Below, piece by piece: positions 53,601-61,810 of a stretch of DNA of 64,000 bases (position 1 is the stretch's first letter; each line of letters begins with the position of its first letter). Below the pieces are notes generated by a model. That model worked only from the letters and a program-made list of their open reading frames with translations. It was not told where the DNA came from and ran no database searches. Location of the stretch: contig NZ_CABPTY010000004.1 of NCBI RefSeq assembly GCF_902460415.1, forward strand, positions 1-64,000. The letters run 5' to 3'. Made by a program: the position numbers and the translations under genes. This DNA comes from Campylobacter_A concisus_Y (GTDB lineage Bacteria; Campylobacterota; Campylobacteria; Campylobacterales; Campylobacteraceae).

Positions 53601-54747
53601 TCTCATCTTTTGTGTAGCCAATGGAAGACAAAAATGCATTACTAGCATCAATAATATCGCCACTATAAGCATCATAAACTACTATTTTCAAAAAGCTTTG
53701 CTCAAAAATATAGCCAAATCTACTTTTGTATTCTTCTAGTCCATTAGTTGCTTTTCTGGTTTCTATCTTTAGTTTGTTTATTCCATTTTTTATATCTTCA
53801 AATTCTGTTATATTAAGGCTTCGTCTTATCTCATATTCATTGCCATCTAAAGTATCTCTTACCTCTTTTAAAGCTGGCATTATTCTATTTTTTATAAATT
53901 TCACATCTCTAACCCATAAAATCAAAGAAGATATAAAACAAAAGATCGATAGCCAAAATAACACAAACTGCATAAAGATATGAAAATGCTTCGTTGAAGC
54001 GGTAATAACAAAAATTTTATACTCTGGCATATAGCTTATGAGATAAAAGCTCATATGGCTTAAAGAAAATATTATTTTATCCTCTTTAAACTCATCGCCA
54101 AGACTCACATAAGGCAAAAACATCGACTCATCGAATTTTTTATAAAACTCATCTCTTGATAAATTTCCATATTTATCTACCAGATAAGCATAAGTTTTGC
54201 TTTTCTCATCGTAATCTACATTAGTGTAGTTTTGCAAAAATTTTATATCAATTTGAACTAAAATGCTGCCTACATTTTTTAGTCCATAAGATGCATAAAT
54301 ATCTCTAAAACGATTGTTTTTATAAACTCGATCTGATACTGTAAATTTTCCAGCATCTGTCTCATTTAAACTAAGCTGAGATAGATCCTTTTCGGCTATG
54401 TCATCAGCACCTAAAAATCTCTTTGAATAGAGTAAATTTCTATTTTTATCAAAAACATAAAAAGCTATATAAAGATCGTTTTTTGTTGAATTTTTATCAA
54501 ATAGCATATCGCTAAGACCTACTTCAACCATTTTTGATTTTAAAAATAGATCGTTTTTTATTATAAAAAAGCTATTTGAGATTGATGATTTTATATTTGA
54601 ATTAGTTGAGCTAAGATCATACTTTATATCGTTCGTGCCGGCACAAACTACAAATAATGCTAAAAATATAAATGAGAGCAAAAGTAAAATAGCCTTTGTA
54701 TAAAACATTTTTACTATTTGAAGGCTGGTTTTTTGTTTCTCAAGCAC
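50653..54747 (-). CDS. Membrane sensor with PAS, GGDEF and divergent EAL domains
   Basis: 1364 residues from GTG 54747, eight bases after GAGG; the GTG at 54756 overlaps that site. Layout: membrane helix about 15-37, periplasmic sensor region, second helix near 257-277, a PAS domain at about 340-400 (FLKIVVYDAYSGDIIDASNA), further PAS-like segments, GGDEF at 921-925 (ARIGGDEFIGAM), and EAL from about 1040. The GGDEF core looks active. The EAL domain starts with SFEAFIRW, and several catalytic positions seem lost: IIDIVDS in place of LEITE, FNIDKRF in place of LKIDxxF, MIKNLED in place of the AEGVE block. I expect a diguanylate cyclase with a ligand-binding or inactive EAL; activity is inferred. 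Confidence 0.85.
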   Translation of the reverse strand: MLEKQKTSLQIVKMFYTKAILLLLSFIFLALFVVCAGTNDIKYDLSSTNSNIKSSISNSFFIIKNDLFLKSKMVEVGLSDMLFDKNSTKNDLYIAFYVFDKNRNLLYSKRFLGADDIAEKDLSQLSLNETDAGKFTVSDRVYKNNRFRDIYASYGLKNVGSILVQIDIKFLQNYTNVDYDEKSKTYAYLVDKYGNLSRDEFYKKFDESMFLPYVSLGDEFKEDKIIFSLSHMSFYLISYMPEYKIFVITASTKHFHIFMQFVLFWLSIFCFISSLILWVRDVKFIKNRIMPALKEVRDTLDGNEYEIRRSLNITEFEDIKNGINKLKIETRKATNGLEEYKSRFGYIFEQSFLKIVVYDAYSGDIIDASNAFLSSIGYTKDEIIELNLNNLIDGDFALFMQMKQDAQNSDMSFKIKLRTKDGGTKEGFLQESQIELRDSRLNFMLIHELDDEKFTKKDNEAINDYSFLSPNVIAEALSSDPFSIVRSTQNIDSVFKVPQDKKLINLKDLISPESLDEFAVNISNESKKFFEKGSKNSEINLVANMQTNENNKTPFKIKVKFIDNGADKEQKIIYFFNDLSDIAKLQEKYDAELKYFQSILWASQALVFSWDKKSDTLYIPNAIAKSLGYALNGDMSINFERAKTIFVDEFVSFKDFFDLIKKGEVYDGEVRFYRADKEIIYVRIRAKSIAFYDGEASVIKGTMQDLSVQNSFFSYQDLLAKIFSYAKEQIIMLDDEFRIIDANDAFFDTLDISRDKNFIEKIYSKDIINFKNGLKDIKDEILNSLKITGFWQGLIHDVRSKNRLEVISISKLLNAFGDQEGYILLASSANDDCYNKEYLEFIAYHDTLTGLPNRFLLFNKLENLLKQAKKSLKIAAFYVDFDNFKSINDGYGHQVGDKILIEISKKIDEIFPKQGIFARIGGDEFIGAMPYENLGEIYETAENILRVGQSKISIDDDEKKLSVSIGISLSSDALSVDDLIERADWAMYQAKLNGKNKYYVFNSKKDTYFKNEYRDDSKIIEAIDAGEMFLLYQPEIDIKSGEVSSFEAFIRWKNGDKILRPSDFLPLAKGSKAVVAIALFTLKYALKARAVWLKEGINAKVRVNLCIKKLMTSEFFEKFKKLLKDEQLDANGLIIDIVDSASGVNLDDVVRYIDAYKELGVSFSLDDFASYSGSVEALGMLKTNRFNIDKRFCKQIFDSVEALKTIRMIKYVSDTFDFDVMIKNLEDKSMLEIFVGFGFSRFQGRLFAPELSLDDVLKFKFTLSSPLNVRNFQDDENYNMLCKIVGVKELMTRLINLLKCDEKISEKLKSEIANQVDDIRTINEKLAEILDTILVKIDKENVINLANEAILLCDNDLNLSGANK

Positions 54748-54855
54748 GATAGACACCTCGTTAGTTTAGGTTTTGGCTCTGATTTTATCCCATTTTTACT
54801 TGATTTGGGTTTATAAAGATAAGTATTTATTTAGAATTTATTGATTTATTTAAAA

Positions 54856-54888
54856 TTGAGCCAAAAACTTATTTAAAATTTGGCTCAA
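54856..54888 (-). terminator. Terminator after the nitroreductase gene
   Basis: TTGAGCCAAA and TTTGGCTCAA form a ten-pair stem across a 13-base A/T-rich loop, 3 bases after the nitroreductase stop. It separates that gene from the GGDEF protein gene. Confidence 0.75.
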
Positions 54889-54891
54889 ATA

Positions 54892-55524
54892 TTAATAAAC
54901 CCAAGTAACGATATCAGAAATTTCTCTGCGAAGTTTTTTTGGTTGTGGATTTAGGCGGTAGCCAAATGGCACCATAATAGCAACTCTTTGAAAGCTCTCA
55001 TCAAGCCCTAAAAGTTTATTTAAAGCATGTCTGTCAAAGCCTTCTATCGGGCAACTATCAATGCCCAAACTCGCGGATGCATTCATCATATTTGTGGCGA
55101 TTATCATGCATTGCTCATGTGACCACTGAAATGTTAACTCATCATCATTTTTAAAATTTGCTAGCAAAAAGTCATGATAAAATTTTTGCCTTGCAGCAAT
55201 GGCTTCAGGATCTTTGTTGGTATTTCTAGCGATTATTTTATTAACGTAGGTGCTTCCAAATTTTACCTCTTCGATCTTAGCTAAAACGACAACTAAATGC
55301 GAGCAAGATGTGATTTGCGCTTGATTCCATGAAAGAGCTTTTATTTTTTCTCTAAGCTCTTTATTTTGAACAACTAAGATATCCCACTGCTCAAGGCCAG
55401 TTGAGCTAGGGCTTAACCTACCAGCTTCTAGTATAAAATCAAACTCTCCAGCACCGATTTTTTTGCTTTCGTCAAAAACCTTGCAAGCATGACGAAATTT
55501 TAAAATTTCAAGATAATTCATCAT
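54892..55524 (-). CDS. NAD(P)H-dependent nitroreductase (RdxA-like)
   Basis: A 210-residue FMN-binding nitroreductase. The N-terminal FRHACKVFDES, the segment GRLSPSSTGLEQWDILVV and the later LGIDSCPIEGFDRHALNK and VAIMVPFGYRLN are the FMN-contact blocks of the family. The 210-residue length and the RHACK-type start recall RdxA and related oxygen-insensitive nitroreductases of Helicobacter. Such enzymes activate metronidazole in some species; whether this one does is not visible. AAGGAG precedes the tandem ATGATG, so either may start translation. Confidence 0.87.
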   Translation of the reverse strand: MMNYLEILKFRHACKVFDESKKIGAGEFDFILEAGRLSPSSTGLEQWDILVVQNKELREKIKALSWNQAQITSCSHLVVVLAKIEEVKFGSTYVNKIIARNTNKDPEAIAARQKFYHDFLLANFKNDDELTFQWSHEQCMIIATNMMNASASLGIDSCPIEGFDRHALNKLLGLDESFQRVAIMVPFGYRLNPQPKKLRREISDIVTWVY

Positions 55525-55614
55525 CTCTCCTTTATAGTTTTTGAAATTATAGAATGGTTAAGTAAATTAAAAGATTTCGCTAACGCAATGGATAGCATGC
55601 TATTTTTAAAAAAT

Positions 55615-56637
55615 TTATCTTAAAAATATACCAAACTCGCTCTTTGACACCGCAGAGCCAACGATAGCTGAGTGCTCATAACCTACTTCTTTTAAGCGCT
55701 TTACTGCAAGCATCGCATCCTTTTCGCCAACTGCGAGCAAAAGCCCACCTGAAGTTTGTGCGTCAAATAGCAAAATATCAGCTTCTTTGTCTATAAAATG
55801 CTTTGCAAATTCGCGGTTTTTATAGCTTCCCTCTGGGATGATGCCCATATCTGCAAATTCCTTTGCGCTTGCAATGATTGGCACGTTTTTTTCATAAATT
55901 TCAAAACTGATCTTTTCATTTAACATTTCGCTTAAATGTCCCAAAAAGCCAAATCCGGTCACATCAGTAGCGCCGTAGACTTTGATGCCATCAAGTGCTT
56001 TTAATGCATAAAAATTTAGCTGTGCCATGATAGTTGCAGCCTCTTTTATTTGCTCCATGCTTAATAAATCAGCCTTTATTGCTGTACTTAAAATACCGCT
56101 TCCAAGGGGCTTTGTAAGTATCAAAACATTGCCATTTATGGCTGTATTATTTGCCCAAAATTTATCAGGATGCACCCTTCCAGTGACGCTAAGCCCATAA
56201 TACATCTGCTGTGTCTCGATCGTATGCCCGCCAACGATTATACCACCACACTCTTTTACTTTATCGGCTCCACCTTGTAAAATTTCGCCTAAAATTTCAG
56301 GTGCCAAGTTGCAGCTATCAAAGCCTACGATATTTAGAGCATTTATCACCTCGCCACCCATTGCAAAGACGTCGCTTAGGCTATTTGCAGCAGCGATTTG
56401 ACCGTAAATAAATGGATCATTTACCACAGGCGTTATAAAATCAAGCGTTTGAACAAGTGCAAGATCACTTGAAATTTTAAAGACACTCGCGTCTTCGTTA
56501 GAATTTGTGCTTGAGAGCAGATTTGGATGAGATAAATTTAAACTACTAATCGTTTTGTTTAGACCCGACGGGTCAAGCTTAGCAGCTCAACCAGCGGCTC
56601 TAACGAACTGCGTAAGCTTTTTGTCGTGATAGATCAT
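55615..56637 (-). CDS. selD: Selenophosphate synthase, itself with an in-frame selenocysteine codon
   Basis: 340 residues if the TGA at 56587-56589 is read as selenocysteine. From ATG 56637 the protein runs IYHDKKLTQFVRAAG, then Sec17, then AAKLDPSGLNKTIS, and the frame stays open to 55615. Position 17 is the catalytic Cys/Sec of SelD, followed by the conserved lysine in AAK. Later blocks are QTLDFITPVVNDPFIYG, NSLSDVFAMGG and ILTKPLGSG. It makes selenophosphate from selenide and ATP for SelA. Its ATG overlaps the yedF stop as ATGA. A frame that begins downstream at residue 71 would lack the active site, so I reject that shorter start. Confidence 0.94.
56562..56574 (-). promoter_or_regulatory. 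Possible SECIS hairpin of selD
   Basis: GACCC-GTC-GGGTC in the sense direction, starting 13 bases after the in-frame TGA. The position suits a SECIS, though the three-base loop is smaller than usual and the G-G-U element is less clear than in fdhA. A larger loop with the stem opened by one or two pairs is possible. Confidence 0.55.
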
Positions 56638-57233
56638 AATTTGATTTGCTCGTGAGTTGAGAGTATGTCGATGATCTCATAAGCATTTGAAATTTCGCCA
56701 ATCGCAAGATCACTTACTAGCTTATAAGCCTCCAGGCAGCTTCCGCAGCTTAAAATTTTAACACCAGCAGCTTCAAGATCTTTAAGCGGCTTAAAGCTTG
56801 GGTGTGAGCGGTTTGTAGTCATCTTTACAGCGTTATTTACACAGATTATTATCTTTGGTTTTTTCTCGACTTGAAGAAATGCTCCTAGGAATTTTGATAG
56901 TAAATTTATTCCTACTTCGCCACTTCCCGCGCGCTCTTCATTCAGATAGAGTACTTTATTATTTTTTGGTGTTATGTCGCAGACAAACTCATCAAAATTT
57001 GTAAGCTCAAGCGCATTTTTGCCTTTTGTAGCTAAAATTTTAGTCTCATTGCCATTGCTTTCGAGGCTAAAGTTTATATTTTGATTTTTTAAAAATCTTG
57101 AAATATTTTCTTTTGGGGCTAGTGCATTTACCAAAATTTCTAAGCTTTCGCCTTCACTTAAACTATCAAGTGCATTTTTTGTCATTATGACTGGTTTTGG
57201 ACACTCTAAATTTCTACAATCAATTGTTGTCAT
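56634..57233 (-). CDS. yedF: Selenium metabolism protein YedF
   Basis: 199 residues. The first 75 form a TusA/SirA-like domain with the conserved cysteine in DCRNLECPKPVIMTK, and the rest is a DsrE-like domain with ILSCGSCLEAYKL. This two-domain form, found with selD, is the YedF family thought to take part in selenium delivery to SelD. It overlaps selD by 4 bases, so the two are co-translated. A function in selenium transfer rests on genome context in the family. Confidence 0.9.
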   Translation of the reverse strand: MTTIDCRNLECPKPVIMTKNALDSLSEGESLEILVNALAPKENISRFLKNQNINFSLESNGNETKILATKGKNALELTNFDEFVCDITPKNNKVLYLNEERAGSGEVGINLLSKFLGAFLQVEKKPKIIICVNNAVKMTTNRSHPSFKPLKDLEAAGVKILSCGSCLEAYKLVSDLAIGEISNAYEIIDILSTHEQIKL

Positions 57234-57345
57234 GATTTTTCCTTTTGCAATTAGTATTTCAAACCTTGAAACTAGTTTGGATTATAGCCAAAAAAATATT
57301 AATTATTTTAAAAATTTTAATGTATAAATTTGAGAAAAAAGAGAG

Positions 57346-57375
57346 CTTTGACCTCGCCTACTAGCAAGATCAAAG
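57346..57375 (-). terminator. Terminator after fdhC
   Basis: In the minus-strand sense CTTTGATCTTGC pairs with GCGAGGTCAAAG (two G-U pairs) around TAGTAG, 9 bases beyond the fdhC stop. The A/T-rich sequence after it includes TCTTTTTTCTC. Confidence 0.7.
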
Positions 57376-57384
57376 TAAAGTTAA

Positions 57385-58332
57385 TTATTTTAAATTTGTA
57401 TAAGACTTTTCATAATCAGATACTGGAATTTTATTTTCTCTAACGAGCTCTTGATACCAGTAGTGATGAAGAACATAAACTTCTTCTTCCTCTTTATATC
57501 CAGTAATCATCGACCAAATAGCACCATGAATAGCAATAGCTGCCATATAAATATGAACTAAGAAAAATACTGCACATGCAATGCCAAGACAATTATGAAT
57601 AATTACGCTGTATCTTAAAAGATCAATTTGTGTAAGACCAAACCAAGAAGCAACCGCTGGCTCTTTGAAGTCCGTAAAATACATAATCGCGCCAGTAATT
57701 ATCATAACGATACCACCAGGGATAGCGATCCAGTACCATGCTTTTTGACCAGCATTAAATTTACCAGCTGGAACAGGTCTCTTTTTCTTTGATAAATAGC
57801 CACCAACTATCATCATCCATCTGATATCATAAATTGCCGGAAGCATTCTCTTTGTCCAGGTAAATAACATAGGAAGCACAGAAACAGCAAATATCACAGT
57901 TGCCGTATCGTGCAAGTATCTACAGAAACGCACAAATGTTCCACCGCCAAGCTCTGCACCCCACATAATGATGATACCAGTTGGCACTAAAATGATCCAT
58001 GAGATCGCTGCCAAACCATGAGCTATACGTATGATCAATGAAAAAGCAAATACCTTTTTACCATCATGGCTAAAATGTTTTGGCCCAATGATTAAAAAGT
58101 GTAATGCAAATGCTCCAATAACAGCCAAAATGATAGAAAGTGCTGCTATTGCAAAATAATCATTACCTTGGATAAAAGTAAATATCGGCCCCAAACCTTG
58201 TTCGTATGGCTTGATATTTTCTATCCTTTCAGCCGCCCAAATGGCACTATTATATTGATTGACGCCAGTTGGTCCTTGAGTTGCCATTGCTGTTACAAAT
58301 AATGTAAAAAGCAGAGTAAGAATTCTCGTCAT
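57385..58332 (-). CDS. fdhC: Formate dehydrogenase cytochrome b subunit
   Basis: 315 residues. A signal-like start is followed by four membrane helices with haem-ligand histidines, seen at FSLIIRIAHGLAAISW, ILAVIGAFALHFLIIG, YSVIIHNCLGIACAVFFLVH and HIYMAAIAIHG. It takes electrons from FdhB and reduces menaquinone. The long N-terminal part and the cytosolic linkers match the epsilonproteobacterial FdhC type. It lies about 29 kb from fdhA/fdhB, alone between a terminator and the yedF/selD unit, so the three subunits are not one operon here. Confidence 0.92.
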   Translation of the reverse strand: MTRILTLLFTLFVTAMATQGPTGVNQYNSAIWAAERIENIKPYEQGLGPIFTFIQGNDYFAIAALSIILAVIGAFALHFLIIGPKHFSHDGKKVFAFSLIIRIAHGLAAISWIILVPTGIIIMWGAELGGGTFVRFCRYLHDTATVIFAVSVLPMLFTWTKRMLPAIYDIRWMMIVGGYLSKKKRPVPAGKFNAGQKAWYWIAIPGGIVMIITGAIMYFTDFKEPAVASWFGLTQIDLLRYSVIIHNCLGIACAVFFLVHIYMAAIAIHGAIWSMITGYKEEEEVYVLHHYWYQELVRENKIPVSDYEKSYTNLK

Positions 58333-58566
58333 TGTAGTCCTTTATGAGTTTGAGCTTAAACAATTTAAGTATTGGTTAAATACGTTAAATCGCATAGCTA
58401 CGCTATTTTGGTCGCTATTATATCAGAGCTAATCACAAGCAAACCTTAGCAAAAAAGATTACTAAAAATTTTATAAAAAACATTTAAGTTTTGTTAATTT
58501 TTAGCATTTTTGATCTGAAAATTTAGCTAAAATAAAGCCAAAATTTAGCCGAAAAAGGATCGCACT

Positions 58567-59160
58567 ATGCATCTTTTTTGCCTTATATTTGATGACTACG
58601 AGACGCTTGATCTTATGGGTCCAGTGGAGTTTTTAGCAAGGGTGCCTGGAATAAATCTAAATTTCGTATCGTTTAGCAGTAAAATAATAAAAAGCAAGGC
58701 TTTGAAGTAAAAACAAAAAAGCTTTGTAAGATGTCAAAAGAGAGCATTTTGCTAGTTCCTGGTGATCAAGGCAAAGGATACTTGTAAATGAGGACAAGTT
58801 TATTTTTAAAGCTCAAAAAGTGTGTTTTGACTTCAAATTTTTGCCTTATTGTCTGCACTGACTCAGCCTTGCTAGCTCGCACTGGAGTGCTTGACGGCTT
58901 AAAGGCTACCTCAAATAAAAGATCACTTGGGTCGATGAAAGGATAAGGCGAGGCAGTAGAGTAACAAGAGCACGCCAACTAAGCAAAAGATGATAAATTT
59001 TACACGGCTTCAGGCGTAGCTGCTGGCATGGATATGGCCCTTGGCTTTATCAGTAATCATTTCGGTAAAGAATTAGCTCAAAGTATCGCAAATAAAACCA
59101 AATACAACTTGCAAAAGAGTGCAAAGATAGATAAATTTGCCAAAATTTATGGATACTAAT
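58567..59160 (+). pseudogene. Degraded DJ-1/PfpI-family gene
   Basis: The first frame from ATG 58567 (AAGGA upstream) reads HLFCLIFDDYETLDLMGPVE, the start of a DJ-1/PfpI protein, and stops after about 48 codons. Further pieces appear in other frames: GFEVKTKKLCKMSKESILLV, then TDSALLARTGVLDGLKATS, and finally a long intact C-terminus YTASGVAAGMDMALGFISNHFGKELA to TAA at 59160. At least three frame changes and small losses are needed to join them, so the gene is dead rather than mis-sequenced. The intact form would be a ThiJ-type protein with a nucleophile cysteine near the TDSALLARTG block. Confidence 0.85.
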
Positions 59161-59216
59161 CCGTGTAGAAAAATTCTCAGTATTTAGCTGCCAAAAGCTA
59201 GCCAAAACACCAGTGA

Positions 59217-60356
59217 TTAGTTTCTGCGTCTATACTCTTCGTATTCAAATTCACGGATCATCTTTATCTCGCCATTTTCTTTTAAAAGCACTAAATCAGG
59301 TAGTTTTATACCATTAAATGTCGTGTTTTTCACGATCGTATAATGGATTTGATCTTCAAAGATGACGCGGTCGCCGATTTTTAGCTCACTATCAAATTTA
59401 TACTCCGCATCGTCCGCTTCAAGACCCACTATATCGCCAGCTAAGCAGGTATTACCACCAAATCTATAAGCAAATTTGCCATTTTTACTCTCACCTCTAA
59501 CTGCTGGGCGGTAAGGCATGAGCACGGTATCAGGCATGTGCGCCTCGGCTGAGGTGTCAAGGATGGCGATATCTTTCTCGTTATGCACGATGTCAAGCAC
59601 GCTACTTATCAAAAAGCCAGTCTGCCAGCCCACGGCCTCGCCAGGCTCCAGATAGACCTCTACGCCATATTTCTCGCGAAAGCGCCTAACTATCTTTATA
59701 AGTAGCTCCACATCGTAATCAGCCCTCGTGATGTGATGTCCTCCGCCCATATTTATCCACTTCATCTTTGGGATAAACTCACTAAATTTCTCCTCAAATG
59801 CCTCCAGCACGGTCTGCAAGCTGCTAGCACTCTCCTCGCAAAGCGCATGAAAATGAAGCCCAGTGATGCCATCAAGAAGCTCTGGCTTAAAATTTGCCCT
59901 TGTGATGCCAAGCCTGCTAAATTTACCGCATGGATTGTAGCTGTCAGTCGGTGCTAGCGAGACCTCTGGATTTATGCGCAAACCGCAGATGATGCCATTT
60001 TGCAGGGCAATACCCTTGAATTTTTGCCACTGAGCAAAAGAGTTAAATGTGATGTGCTTTGAAATTTTTAAAATTTCATCAAAGTCCTCATCTTTAAATG
60101 CTGGGCTATACGTGTGGATCTCGCCTTTTACGTATTCGCTCGCAAATTTAGCCTCATGAAGCCCACTGCAAGTAGCTCCATCAAGGTATAAGCCCACCAT
60201 ATCCATCACTCCGCTAAACGCAAAGCCTTTGAGCGCTACTAAAATTTTAGCTCCGCTTTGTTCTTTGACATATTTTAAAAGCTCTAAATTTTTACGTACT
60301 TTTGCCTCTTCACAGACGTAGGCTGGGGTTTTTATGCTCTTTAAAATTTCGTTCAT
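59217..60356 (-). CDS. nspC: Carboxynorspermidine decarboxylase
   Basis: NspC removes CO2 from carboxynorspermidine or carboxyspermidine in the alternative polyamine route used by Campylobacter. The 379-residue PLP enzyme of the alanine-racemase fold begins IKTPAYVCEEAKVRKNLELL and has the PLP lysine in ILVALKGFAFSG (K43). It also has the glycine-rich phosphate-binding strand GGGHHITRADYDVE and EPGEAVGWQTG. The end is basic, which is common. It faces the decayed DJ-1 gene and diverges from moaD. Confidence 0.93.
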   Translation of the reverse strand: MNEILKSIKTPAYVCEEAKVRKNLELLKYVKEQSGAKILVALKGFAFSGVMDMVGLYLDGATCSGLHEAKFASEYVKGEIHTYSPAFKDEDFDEILKISKHITFNSFAQWQKFKGIALQNGIICGLRINPEVSLAPTDSYNPCGKFSRLGITRANFKPELLDGITGLHFHALCEESASSLQTVLEAFEEKFSEFIPKMKWINMGGGHHITRADYDVELLIKIVRRFREKYGVEVYLEPGEAVGWQTGFLISSVLDIVHNEKDIAILDTSAEAHMPDTVLMPYRPAVRGESKNGKFAYRFGGNTCLAGDIVGLEADDAEYKFDSELKIGDRVIFEDQIHYTIVKNTTFNGIKLPDLVLLKENGEIKMIREFEYEEYRRRN

Positions 60357-60439
60357 TTTTACTCGCTTTTTAAATTTTTAAATAAGTATATCTAAATTTA
60401 TTTTTAAGTAAAATCAGCAAAAATCTCAAAGGATAAAAC

Positions 60440-60661
60440 GTGATAGAGATCGAATTTCTTGGGCCTATCGGGCTTGAAAATATAAAAGTAGAGGCAAAAA
60501 ATTTAGGTGAAGTAAAAGCAGCTTTAAGCGAGAAAGAAGAGCTTAAAAAATGGCTAAATATCTGTGCGGTTGCCGTAAATGACGAGATCGTAAGCGATAT
60601 AAATTTTGCTCTTAAATCAGGTGATAAAATTTCTATTTTGCCACCAGTTTGTGGGGGCTAA
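60440..60661 (+). CDS. moaD: Molybdopterin synthase sulfur-carrier subunit
   Basis: A 73-residue ubiquitin-like protein that starts with GTG and has AAGGAT upstream. The C-terminal SILPPVCGG ends in the Gly-Gly that MoeB adenylates and loads with sulfur. It precedes moaE by one base, and the two form molybdopterin synthase. The protein is short, as for most MoaD. Confidence 0.93.
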   Translation: MIEIEFLGPIGLENIKVEAKNLGEVKAALSEKEELKKWLNICAVAVNDEIVSDINFALKSGDKISILPPVCGG

Positions 60662-60662
60662 G

Positions 60663-61097
60663 ATGCAAATTTATAATGGAAGCTTAGATGTTCAAAGCAT
60701 CACAAACGAGTGGTATGAACGCTTTAAAGATAAAAACTGCGGTGCGCTCATCACTTTTGTTGGAATCGTAAGAGAGGAAGGTGGCATTTCGGCGCTTAGC
60801 TTTGATATCTATGAGCCGATCCTTAAAAAATGGCTTGATGCTTGGGAGGAGCGGGCAAAAAAAGAAAATGCCTACGTACTCTTTGCTCACTCAAAAGGCG
60901 ATGTAGCTGTGCATATGAGCTCTTATGTAGCAGGCATTGTGAGCCCTCAAAGAAAGGTCGCGCTAAGGCTTATAAACGAGTTTGTCGAGGACTTTAAGGC
61001 AAATGCGCCGATCTGGAAATATGACGTGATAAATGGCAAGAGAATTTATGCAAAAGAGCGCAGCCAAGCGATAAATGGTGCTGGAATTTTAGCTTAA
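60663..61097 (+). CDS. moaE: Molybdopterin synthase catalytic subunit
   Basis: MoaE takes sulfur from MoaD to turn cyclic pyranopterin monophosphate into molybdopterin. From ATG 60663 it has 144 residues; an ATG at 60606 inside moaD gives an N-terminal extension with no family resemblance. The conserved parts are GALITFVGIVREEG, the HSKGDVAVH block near residue 78, and APIWKYDVINGKRIYAKE near 120 with the active-site lysines. Normal length. Confidence 0.94.
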   Translation: MQIYNGSLDVQSITNEWYERFKDKNCGALITFVGIVREEGGISALSFDIYEPILKKWLDAWEERAKKENAYVLFAHSKGDVAVHMSSYVAGIVSPQRKVALRLINEFVEDFKANAPIWKYDVINGKRIYAKERSQAINGAGILA

Positions 61098-61105
61098 AAG
61101 GAAAA

Positions 61106-61570
61106 ATGATGATAACAAAAGAGAGTAAAAAAGATGTTTTTTGGGCGCTAGCCTTTGGGCTTGGGCTTTTTGCCTTTAGCATCGTTGGCTACTTTTATCT
61201 AGCTCTTGGCACAGCGTCTCTCTTTGGCATCATTATTGGCGCTCTCTCAGCGTTCTTTTGTGTTAGAAAAATTTTTCAAAACAACTTTTTACGTATTGAA
61301 GATGATGGGTTTATCATTACAAAAGGCTCAAAAAGCATAAAATTTTACTTTAAGGATATCGACGAGATCGCCATTAAAAGCTTTGGCGATAAGAAAAAAG
61401 TTGAAACATTAAGCGTAAAATTTAAGAAAAACCGTCTTGATAGAAATGCTTGCTTTGGATTAGTGCAACCACTAGGTGATGATTTGATCATCATTTTTGA
61501 TAAATATGAACTTTCAAAATTTACAATTTCAAAAGAGCTAAGAGATAGGCTTAATAATTTTAGAGCCTAA
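61106..61570 (+). CDS. Small two-helix membrane protein
   Basis: 154 residues. Two adjacent membrane helices (about residues 13-31 and 36-52) are followed by a soluble beta-rich domain of about 95 residues with DDGFIITKGSKSIKFYFKDIDEI. That resembles the PH-like domain of small bacterial membrane proteins of the STM3941 kind. No function is known to me. The start is ATGATG with AAAGGA just upstream, so either methionine may be used. It lies 8 bases after moaE, so it may belong to the moa transcript. Confidence 0.75.
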   Translation: MMITKESKKDVFWALAFGLGLFAFSIVGYFYLALGTASLFGIIIGALSAFFCVRKIFQNNFLRIEDDGFIITKGSKSIKFYFKDIDEIAIKSFGDKKKVETLSVKFKKNRLDRNACFGLVQPLGDDLIIIFDKYELSKFTISKELRDRLNNFRA

Positions 61571-61810
61571 TTAAATCGACCTACGATTTAAAATTTTATA
61601 TAACAATTATCAAAATTTTATACATTTTTCACATTAAATTTACACCATTTAGCTACTCTTGCAAAAATAAAATCAAGCATTTTATCTACAATAAGCTCGT
61701 AATTATGGATTAAAAATTTAAAGGATGACTTACATCAACTTTTATAAAGGGTTTTGCTACTACAATTCTGATAAAAGAAATCATAATTATATCTTTAAAA
61801 AGGAGTTTAC

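Noticed and set aside
55615..56427. selD as a 270-residue protein starting at the internal ATG or GTG
   Set aside because: It would lack the catalytic residue and lysine. The full frame with Sec17 begins at ATG 56637 and overlaps yedF.
58766..58978. 70-codon minus-strand frame in the fdhC-nspC gap
   Set aside because: It is antisense to the decayed DJ-1 gene and has no family resemblance.
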